A stretch of DNA of 7,103 nt from an uncultured Clostridia bacterium (lineage in GTDB: Bacteria; Bacillota; Clostridia; Oscillospirales; Acutalibacteraceae): NCBI GenBank assembly GCA_937915775.1, contig CALGGQ010000110.1:1-7103 (forward strand), in the 5' to 3' direction. A program made the position numbers and the translations under genes. The notes below the pieces were generated by a model that did not search any database, was not told the DNA's origin, and saw only the letters and a program-made list of their open reading frames with translations. Positions 1 to 6,542 of this stretch are shown one piece after another. Position 1 is the first letter of the stretch. Each line of letters opens with the position of its first letter.

Positions 1-1
1 T

Positions 2-2242
2 ACAGCAGTAACGTTGCCGCACGATGCAATGATATATACCGAGAGAAAGGCTGATGCCGAAAGCGGCAGTGCACAGGCGTATTTCGCAGGCGGTCAGTAT
101 ATCTATGAAAAACAGTTTACAGCCGATGAGAGTATGCTTTCCTCTCACGTTATCTTTGAGTTTGAGGGTGTGTATAAAAACGCAAAGGTATATTTAAACG
201 GCAAAGAAATCGGCGGTGCGGATTACGGCTATATTCCGTTTTTTGCCGTTGCCGACGGATATCTTACCGAAGGTGCAAACACCCTGCGTGTGGAATGCGA
301 TAACTTAAAACAGCCTGACAGCCGTTGGTACACGGGTGCCGGTATTTACCGTCCGGTTTTTATGCATATCGGCAAAGGTGAATGTATTGCGCCTGAAAGC
401 GTCAAAATCAGCACAATATCCTATCATCCCGCTGTCATTGCTATCGACAGCGAAATAAGCATTAAAGCCGAGGTTGACGGCATTTTCGGCGAAGGAACAC
501 ATATCGAGCTTGCCCTGCCGAATGCGAAGCCTTGGAATGCGGACGAGCCAAACTTATACACCTTAAAGGTAGCTACTGCCGATGATGAAACGGAGATAAC
601 CTTCGGTATCCGTAAGGTGGAATGGAGCAATCAGGGCTTGCTGATTAACGGCAAAAAGACGCTTCTTCGCGGTGGTTGCGTTCACCATGACAACGGTATT
701 TTAGGTGCGGCTGCCTACGACGAAAGCGAATACCGCAGAGTGAAGAAAATGAAGGAAGCAGGCTATAATGCCATCCGTTCTTCCCATAACCCTATCTCCC
801 GCGCCATGCTGGAGGCGTGCGATGCCCTCGGCGTTTATGTGATGGACGAGGCATGGGATATGTGGTTTCACCATAAGAACAAGTATGACTATGCAAGTGA
901 GTGGAGAAAGAATTATCTCTCTGACCTCAAGGCAATGGTTGACAGGGATTATAATCACCCGTGCGTCATTATGTATTCCATCGGCAACGAGGTCTCCGAG
1001 CCTGCGAAGGACGAGGGTATTCAGGCGGCAAAAGAAATGATAGATTATCTTCATTCGCTTGACAGCAACAGAGCCGTTACGGGCGGTATGAACCTGATGA
1101 TTATTAAATCCGCAAAGGGCGGCAAGGGTGTTTATGACGACGAAAACGGCGGCATGAAAAATGACAGCGACAGCAAAATGAGCGGTATGAACAGCACGAT
1201 GTTCAACCTCATTACCAATATGGTCGGCACGGGAATGAACAAGTCTGCTAACTCAAAAAAGGCTGACGAGGCAACAGCACCGCTGCTTGATTTGATGGAC
1301 CTTGCAGGCTATAACTATGCTTCGGGCAGATATCCGCTGGAGGGTAAGGCACATCCCGAAAGAGTGATTTACGGCAGCGAAACCTTCCCGCAGGATATTG
1401 TAAAGAACTGGGAAATGGTGAAGAAATATCCGTATCTTGTCGGCGACTTTATGTGGACCGCTTGGGATTATCTCGGCGAGGTCGGTCTCGGTGCGTGGGC
1501 ATACACGCCCGATGGCAAGGGCTTTAATAAACCGTATCCGTGGCTGCTTGCCGACTGCGGCGCCTTTGACATCCTCGGCAACGCCGGTGCGCCCGTTGCC
1601 TATGCGCAAAGTGCTTGGGGCTTGCTTGCTAAGCCGTGGATTGGCGTTCAGCCGATGAATCACGATATGAAACCTGCAAAGGCTGTCTGGAGAGGCTCTA
1701 ATGCCATTGACAGCTGGACCTGGAAGGACTGCGACGGCAAAAAGACCGTGATAGAGGTTTATACCGATGCAGACAGCGTTGAGCTTTTCGTCAACTCTAA
1801 GCGTATCGGTAAAAAGAAAGTGAAGCTCAACAAAGCCGTATTTAAAACGAAGTATCAGACAGGCTCGGTAGTAGCCATAGCTTATGATAAAGCAGGCAAG
1901 GAAGTCAGCAGAAGCGAGCTTTCCTCGGCAAAAAACGATGTGGCGCTCCGCATTGTGCCGGAAAAGAGCACTGTTAAACCGAATGAGATTTGCTATATCA
2001 ATATTAGTCTTGCTGACAGTAACGGCATTGTGGAATGTAACGCCGATGAAAAAGTGAAAGTCACCGTTGACGGCGGCGAGCTGATTGCATTCGGCTCGGC
2101 AAATCCGCGAACAGAGGAGCGCTACAATAGCGGCGAATTTACCACCTACTATGGCAGAGCACTTGCAATCGTCCGTGCAGGCAGCACGGGAGAAATGACC
2201 GTAAAGGCAAATGACACAAAAGCAAGCATTACAATAGAATAA
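2..2242 (+). CDS. Glycoside hydrolase family 2 enzyme (beta-galactosidase-like, DUF4982-type C-terminus), 5' partial
   Basis: Retaining exo-glycosidase of GH2, probably removing beta-linked galactose or a similar sugar from oligosaccharides. The frame is open to the left edge, and the first residues (TAVTLPHDAMI) match the conserved LPHD segment that normally lies some tens of residues inside GH2 proteins. The true start is therefore upstream, and the TTG at 14 is not a start. Counting that TTG as residue 1, I see the sugar-binding jelly-roll domain (about 1-118), a short Ig-like domain (125-200) and a TIM barrel (201-540). Barrel motifs are LLRGGCVHHD (217-226), IRSSHNP (254-260), DEAWDMW (278-284), acid/base E326 in SIGNE and nucleophile E456 in YGSE. 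A DUF4982-like beta domain (about 560-640) and a final Ig-like domain (643-742) follow. No NxK carboxylate-recognition motif typical of beta-glucuronidases is evident, which favours a neutral sugar. A polar insert at about 363-425 lies between the catalytic residues. Family is secure; substrate is not. Confidence 0.93.
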   Translation, partial: TAVTLPHDAMIYTERKADAESGSAQAYFAGGQYIYEKQFTADESMLSSHVIFEFEGVYKNAKVYLNGKEIGGADYGYIPFFAVADGYLTEGANTLRVECDNLKQPDSRWYTGAGIYRPVFMHIGKGECIAPESVKISTISYHPAVIAIDSEISIKAEVDGIFGEGTHIELALPNAKPWNADEPNLYTLKVATADDETEITFGIRKVEWSNQGLLINGKKTLLRGGCVHHDNGILGAAAYDESEYRRVKKMKEAGYNAIRSSHNPISRAMLEACDALGVYVMDEAWDMWFHHKNKYDYASEWRKNYLSDLKAMVDRDYNHPCVIMYSIGNEVSEPAKDEGIQAAKEMIDYLHSLDSNRAVTGGMNLMIIKSAKGGKGVYDDENGGMKNDSDSKMSGMNSTMFNLITNMVGTGMNKSANSKKADEATAPLLDLMDLAGYNYASGRYPLEGKAHPERVIYGSETFPQDIVKNWEMVKKYPYLVGDFMWTAWDYLGEVGLGAWAYTPDGKGFNKPYPWLLADCGAFDILGNAGAPVAYAQSAWGLLAKPWIGVQPMNHDMKPAKAVWRGSNAIDSWTWKDCDGKKTVIEVYTDADSVELFVNSKRIGKKKVKLNKAVFKTKYQTGSVVAIAYDKAGKEVSRSELSSAKNDVALRIVPEKSTVKPNEICYINISLADSNGIVECNADEKVKVTVDGGELIAFGSANPRTEERYNSGEFTTYYGRALAIVRAGSTGEMTVKANDTKASITIE

Positions 2243-2257
2243 GCAGTTTACTATAAC
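2229..2257 (+). promoter_or_regulatory. Weak candidate internal promoter before the esterase gene
   Basis: TATAAC at 2252-2257 matches the sigma-A -10 consensus at five of six positions. TTACAA at 2229-2234 sits 17 bases upstream but matches the -35 consensus at only three of six. The -35 lies in the last codons of the GH2 gene. It could allow separate transcription of the esterase and the genes after it. Such matches are common by chance in AT-rich sequence, so this is only a candidate. Confidence 0.2.
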
Positions 2258-2293
2258 ATCAGAATCGTTACTGCTGAATGCGAGGTACAGAAT

Positions 2294-2992
2294 ATGTTAC
2301 AGATTGCCAATAAAATACGAAACGGAGACTGCCCTACACTTTGCTTTTTCGGTGACAGTGTTACGCACGGTGAATTTGAATTTACCAACAGGTTTAAAGA
2401 GTCCGTCTATCAACCTGAACGGGTGTATCATCAATTATTAAAAGAAAAAATTAAAGAAACAACGGGCAAGGATATCCATATTATCAATGCCGGAATCGGC
2501 GGGAATTTCAGCGATGACGGACTTAAAAGAATAGAGCAGGATGTTATTCAGAAAAAGCCTGATTTTTGCTGTGTGATGTTTGGTACGAACGATGTCACAA
2601 ACGCACGAAAAGGAGCAGAGGCATTATCACATTATAAAGACAATCTGCGTGAAATCGTCAGAAAGCTTCGTGAAAACAATATTGAGGTCGTGCTGTTGAC
2701 GCCGGGAATGCTCTGTTCACACGGCGTAAAGGGATTTTCGGGTTTTTGGTGGTTTGTTCATAAGTATTATGAATCACTGCAAAAGAGCGGAAAAATGGAT
2801 GCGTATGTTGATGCAATGCGCAGTATAGCGGCAGAAATGAATGTTCCTCTTGCAGATGCTTATGCCGAGTGGCAGGCATTGGCAGCAGAAGGCACAGATA
2901 CAACGGCAATGCTGATTAACGGGCTGAATCACCCGACGCCTCAGGCACATAAAATATTTGCCGATAAGCTATATGAACTGATTTTTGAATAA
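2294..2992 (+). CDS. SGNH/GDSL-family hydrolase, probable carbohydrate esterase
   Basis: A 232-residue cytoplasmic esterase, complete, with no signal peptide. SGNH blocks appear in order: block I FFGDSVTHG with nucleophile S22; block II NAGIGGN (65-71) giving the oxyanion-hole glycine; block III FGTND (96-100) with N99; block V LNHPTPQAH (211-219) with catalytic H213. Many relatives have Asp a few residues before this His (DGxHP or DGINHP); here that place is N209, so the supporting acid may differ or be absent. An aromatic stretch, GFWWFVHKYY (150-159), could line or cap the acyl/sugar pocket. The start is supported by GAGG at 2282-2285, eight bases before ATG. Length suits small GDSL acetylesterases. 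Between two glycosidases, removal of O-acetyl groups from the oligosaccharide is the likely role (inference); another acyl ester, such as feruloyl, is possible. The gene is visibly AT-richer than its neighbours. Confidence 0.9.
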   Translation: MLQIANKIRNGDCPTLCFFGDSVTHGEFEFTNRFKESVYQPERVYHQLLKEKIKETTGKDIHIINAGIGGNFSDDGLKRIEQDVIQKKPDFCCVMFGTNDVTNARKGAEALSHYKDNLREIVRKLRENNIEVVLLTPGMLCSHGVKGFSGFWWFVHKYYESLQKSGKMDAYVDAMRSIAAEMNVPLADAYAEWQALAAEGTDTTAMLINGLNHPTPQAHKIFADKLYELIFE

Positions 2993-3024
2993 AGAAAAAT
3001 GAAAACGAAACAGGAGAGCTTGCT

Positions 3025-5547
3025 ATGAAAGCAGTACATCTTCAAGTGGAATATTTAACCGCACCAATTGGGATTGATGTGAAGCGACCGCGCTTTTACT
3101 GGAACTGCGACGGTGGTATCACACAGACAGCATACCAAATTATCGCCAAGAGAAACGGCGAGGAAATCTGGAACAGCGGCAAGGTGCTGTCCTCTTCCAT
3201 GACGCATATCAGATATGAGGGTAAAGCGCTCAAAAGCCGTGATATCGTAGAATGGTCTGTTACGCTGTGGGACGAAAATGACAAAGAGGGCGAGCCTGCT
3301 TCAAGCGTATTTGAAATGGGCTTGCTTGATGCTGCCGATTGGAATGCAAAATGGATTAGCGGCAATTACAAGCCAAACGGAAAAAACCGTTATCCTGTTG
3401 ATTGCTTCAAAAAGACTTTTTCCGTCAGCGGCAAAGCGGTGAAGGCACGGCTTTATGCCACGGCGTGCGGCGTATATGACGCAAGCATTAACGGTAAGAG
3501 AATAGAGAATTTTATTCTTGCCCCCGGCGTGACCGATTACAGAAAACATATTCAGTATCAGACCTATGATGTAACGGAATACATCACGAATAATAATACC
3601 CTTGAACTGCGCCTTGCTGACGGCTGGTACAGAGGTTCGGTTGCGGCTTACGGCGTTACCAATGTGTTCGGCAAGCAGACCTCAATGATGGCGCAGCTTG
3701 AAATCACCCTTGAGGACGGCACTGTTCAAACAATTACAACTGATAAAGATTTTGCTTGGAGCAATGACGGATCTATCCGCTTTGCCGACTTAAAGGACGG
3801 CGAGATTTATGATGCAAACAAAACGCCGTCATACAGCGGCAAGGCGATTGAGGTTGCACCGCCGAAAGCGGTAGTTACCGCCTCGAATAATGTATATGTA
3901 ACAGAACACGAGCAGTTTTACGGCAAAAAAATCAATGACCGTGTTTATGATTTTACGCAGAATATCGCAGGCTATCTTGCTTTTACCGTAAAAGGCAATA
4001 AGGGCGATAAGATAAAAATCGTCTGCGGTGAAACGCTTGATAACAACGGAAATGTAGATTTATCGGGTATTCAAGAGGCTGTCCCGGCTAAGGGTTGGAA
4101 TCAGACGAGGTTAATCAAAAAGCTTCTTACGAATAAAGTAAGCGGCGAAGCAACGGTTACGCCGAAGCAGGAAATTACCTTTATTTGCTCGGGCGGAGAG
4201 GACACCTACAAAACCTCGTTTGCCGTGTTCGGCTTCCGCTATGCAGAAATTTTCGGCAACGCAGAAATAACGGATATCAAGGCAATCGCCGTCTATTCTG
4301 ATATGGAGCAGACAGGTGCATTTACTTGCTCTAATGAAAAAATTAATCAATTACTGAGCAATACGCTTTGGAGTATGAAGGGCAATTTCCTTGATGTTCC
4401 AACCGACTGTCCTACCAGAGAACGCCTTGGCTGGACGGGTGACGCACAAATTTTCTTTAATACCGGTGCTTACCTAATGAACACCGCGCCGTTTTTCAGC
4501 AAATGGCTGCGCGATATGGAGGAGGCACAGTATAAAAACGGCTTAATTCCCGCTGTTATTCCGTATAACGGCGTGGAAATGATGTATAAGGCAACAGGCA
4601 GCTCTGTTGGCTGGGCTGACGCGATTTATCTTATCCCATACAGATATTACAAGCGTTACGGAGACAAGGATATTCTTGAACGCTATTATCCGATGATGAA
4701 AAAATATGCCGATTATCTAATGAACAGTCTTGAAAAGGACGGGCATTATGAAAAGGGCGTTCACCTCGGCGAATGGCTGGAGCCGGAGGAATTCCGCGAC
4801 AAGGTTTACGGTGCAAAAGCAAAGCACCCTGAGGAGTGCACCGCCTATCTGTATCTCACCATGACAACGATGGCGGAAATTGCAGACACGCTCGGCATTC
4901 CTGCCGATGCGGCACGCTACCGTGAAATCGCAGAAAATGCGAAAAAGGTTTATCCGCAATATGCTGATTTAGATACCGACAGGCAGGCAAAGTTCGTGCG
5001 CCCGTTGGCACTCGGCTTACTTGACAGCGCAGACAAAAAGAACGCGGAAAACAGACTTGTTAAGGCAGTTGAGAAATATCATTACAGAGTTGGTACAGGT
5101 TTCCTTTCCACGCCGTTTTTGCTTGGCGTTTTAACCGAGGCAGGTGAAACGGAAACCGCCTACAAAATGCTGGAATGCACCGAAAAGCCGAGCTCGCTTT
5201 ACGAGGTTGAACACGGGGCAACTACTATTTGGGAAAGCTGGGAGGGCGATTTAAGTCTTAACCATTATTCCCCCGGCGCCGTATGCGAATGGCTTTTCAG
5301 CACCGTTTGCGGTATTCAGCCGGACGGCGAAAACCATTTTATCATTCAGCCGCTCCCAGGCGGCACGCTGAAAAATGCCGCTGCTTCATACAACAGTATT
5401 TACGGTCTTGCAACAAGCCGATGGATAATTACGGAAAACGGCACGGAATTTGAAATTACCGTTCCTGCCAACTGCACGGCAGACATTATTTTGCCGGGCG
5501 GCGAAACCGTAACCGTCACATCGGGAACACATTCATTCACGAGGTAA
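3025..5547 (+). CDS. GH78 alpha-L-rhamnosidase
   Basis: Inverting glycosidase that hydrolyses terminal alpha-L-rhamnose from plant oligosaccharides or glycosides. It is complete at 840 residues, within the usual GH78 range. Domain order fits the family: N-terminal fibronectin-like domain (about 1-100); Bac_rhamnosid_N carbohydrate-binding-like domain (about 135-290, with VYDASINGKRI and LADGWYRG); a second beta domain (about 300-425); the (alpha/alpha)6 barrel (about 430-760); and a C-terminal beta domain (about 765-840). The hallmark VPTDCPTRERLGWTGD (458-473) carries D461, E466 and D473. GATTIWE (731-737) carries E737, the expected general base. Spacings of 5 and 12 residues in the first motif equal those I recall for D567/E572/D579 of Bacillus RhaB, whose fourth acid is E841. 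There is no signal peptide, so it probably acts in the cytoplasm. AGGAGAG at 3012-3018 lies six bases before ATG. The bond cleaved (1,2, 1,4 or 1,6; sugar or aglycone) cannot be read from sequence. Confidence 0.95.
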   Translation: MKAVHLQVEYLTAPIGIDVKRPRFYWNCDGGITQTAYQIIAKRNGEEIWNSGKVLSSSMTHIRYEGKALKSRDIVEWSVTLWDENDKEGEPASSVFEMGLLDAADWNAKWISGNYKPNGKNRYPVDCFKKTFSVSGKAVKARLYATACGVYDASINGKRIENFILAPGVTDYRKHIQYQTYDVTEYITNNNTLELRLADGWYRGSVAAYGVTNVFGKQTSMMAQLEITLEDGTVQTITTDKDFAWSNDGSIRFADLKDGEIYDANKTPSYSGKAIEVAPPKAVVTASNNVYVTEHEQFYGKKINDRVYDFTQNIAGYLAFTVKGNKGDKIKIVCGETLDNNGNVDLSGIQEAVPAKGWNQTRLIKKLLTNKVSGEATVTPKQEITFICSGGEDTYKTSFAVFGFRYAEIFGNAEITDIKAIAVYSDMEQTGAFTCSNEKINQLLSNTLWSMKGNFLDVPTDCPTRERLGWTGDAQIFFNTGAYLMNTAPFFSKWLRDMEEAQYKNGLIPAVIPYNGVEMMYKATGSSVGWADAIYLIPYRYYKRYGDKDILERYYPMMKKYADYLMNSLEKDGHYEKGVHLGEWLEPEEFRDKVYGAKAKHPEECTAYLYLTMTTMAEIADTLGIPADAARYREIAENAKKVYPQYADLDTDRQAKFVRPLALGLLDSADKKNAENRLVKAVEKYHYRVGTGFLSTPFLLGVLTEAGETETAYKMLECTEKPSSLYEVEHGATTIWESWEGDLSLNHYSPGAVCEWLFSTVCGIQPDGENHFIIQPLPGGTLKNAAASYNSIYGLATSRWIITENGTEFEITVPANCTADIILPGGETVTVTSGTHSFTR
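5541..5544 (+). promoter_or_regulatory. Ribosome-binding site of the oxidoreductase, inside the end of the rhamnosidase gene
   Basis: GAGG overlaps the last sense codons and abuts the TAA stop (5545-5547) of the GH78 gene, eight bases before the ATG at 5553. Only five bases separate the two genes. This supports the chosen start and suggests translational coupling, with ribosomes ending the rhamnosidase re-initiating on the oxidoreductase. Confidence 0.75.
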
Positions 5548-5552
5548 CAGAA

Positions 5553-6542
5553 ATGACGGAAAACAAACCTTTTAATTGGTGCTTCATCGGCACCGGTACG
5601 CTGGCTAAAAAAACAGCCAAGATGATTACCGAATCCAAACGGCACAGGATTGTTTCGGTCTATTCACGCCGCTATGAGAAATGCCGTGAATTTGCCGAAC
5701 TTTATCACGCAAACGCTTATGAAAGTGCCGCGCAAGCGATTACGGCAGACGATGTTGACGGTGTGTATGTGGTAACGCCTCACAGCAATCACTACGAGTA
5801 TGTTAAGCTGGCGCTTGAAATGGGTAAACCCGTGCTCTGCGAAAAGGCGTTCACAACCGATGCAAAGCAGGCGGCGGAACTGATTGAATTGGCAAGAGAA
5901 AAAGGCGTTTATCTTGCTGAGGCGATGTGGACTTGGTTTTCTCCCGTAGCCAATCAGGTCAAGAAGTGGCTGGATGACGGAGAATTCGGCGAAATAAAAA
6001 CCGTAGTTGATAATTACCATATGAATAGCCAGAACTATGCGCCGCGTGTAACTGACCCTAACCGTGCCGGTGGCGCACTGCTGGATGTCGGCGTGTATCC
6101 TATCACTTATCTTTATCGCTTGTTCGGAAATCCGATAGAGGTAAAATGTGAAGGTGTACTCGGAAACGGGATTGATTTGTCCGAAGATGTGGCGCTGACG
6201 TTTTCAAACGGTCAAACATATATTGCCTCTGCTTCCATTGTTGACTTTAAAGGCTTGGAAAAGTTGAAAATCATCGGCACGAAGGCGGAAATATCCCTTC
6301 GCTTTTTCCACATGGCAAACAAAGTCACGCTACGGCGAAAGGGTAGCAAAAATCAGACGTTCAAAGGCGACGGCAGCATGCTCAACGAATTTGACCGTGT
6401 AGCCGAAGAAATCAGAAACGGACAGACGGAAAGTATTCTCGTTCCGCATCAAGCCACATTGGATGTGATGCGGATTATGGATGAATGCCGTAAACAAATG
6501 CAACTGGTATATCCGTTTGAAAAGGAGGAAGAAAATGTATAA
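5553..6542 (+). CDS. Gfo/Idh/MocA family NAD(P)-dependent oxidoreductase
   Basis: A 329-residue dehydrogenase, full length for the family. The N-terminal Rossmann fold (about 1-120) has the dinucleotide loop CFIGTGTLA (10-18), SVYSRR (35-40) where the cofactor ribose/phosphate is selected, VTPHSNHYEY (74-83), and the catalytic-lysine motif CEKAF (96-100, K98). The usual proline after that lysine is alanine here. The C-terminal alpha/beta domain holds AEAMWTWFSP (122-131) and GGALLDVGVYP (173-183) with D178; Y182 stands where many members have His. These features resemble the dihydrodiol dehydrogenase/sugar dehydrogenase-like branch, whose members oxidise or reduce cyclic polyols and sugars. 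Two arginines after the second strand (R39, R40) could favour NADP(H), which is an inference. Context suggests it handles a sugar freed by the neighbouring glycosidases or assists glycoside cleavage by transient oxidation. It has no signal peptide. Substrate unknown. Confidence 0.92.
   Translation: MTENKPFNWCFIGTGTLAKKTAKMITESKRHRIVSVYSRRYEKCREFAELYHANAYESAAQAITADDVDGVYVVTPHSNHYEYVKLALEMGKPVLCEKAFTTDAKQAAELIELAREKGVYLAEAMWTWFSPVANQVKKWLDDGEFGEIKTVVDNYHMNSQNYAPRVTDPNRAGGALLDVGVYPITYLYRLFGNPIEVKCEGVLGNGIDLSEDVALTFSNGQTYIASASIVDFKGLEKLKIIGTKAEISLRFFHMANKVTLRRKGSKNQTFKGDGSMLNEFDRVAEEIRNGQTESILVPHQATLDVMRIMDECRKQMQLVYPFEKEEENV
6522..6528 (+). promoter_or_regulatory. Strong Shine-Dalgarno of the GH43-like gene, inside the oxidoreductase gene
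   Basis: AAGGAGG lies within the final codons of the oxidoreductase, six bases before ATG at 6535. It is close to a perfect anti-16S complement and is the strongest site in the window. It fixes the start of the last gene, giving an 8-base overlap (6535-6542) with the preceding coding region. Confidence 0.85.

Noticed and set aside
14..31. TTG at 14 or ATG at 29 as the true start of the GH2 gene
   Set aside because: The open frame continues to the left edge and encodes a conserved GH2 core segment ending in LPHD, so the gene is cut by the window. There is also no ribosome site before either codon.
1141..1260. Frameshift or sequencing error in the GH2 gene, suspected from the odd low-complexity segment
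   Set aside because: The frame remains open and returns to family-like sequence (AGYNYASGRYP, then YGSE), so the segment is a genuine insert rather than a shifted frame.
1253..1663. 136-residue minus-strand open frame inside the GH2 gene
   Set aside because: It is antisense to the conserved catalytic barrel, has no recognisable domain, and is explained by codon bias of the real gene. The same applies to the other antisense frames in the window, such as 701-1054 and 5664-6020.
2242..2275. Inverted repeat AGCAGT/ACTGCT as a transcription terminator after the GH2 gene
   Set aside because: The stem is only six base pairs with a 22-base loop and no following T-run, so it is not a credible intrinsic terminator.
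2993..3024. Promoter or terminator between the esterase and the GH78 gene
   Set aside because: The 32-base gap is A-rich, holds only the AGGAGAG ribosome site, and shows no hairpin or promoter-like pair.
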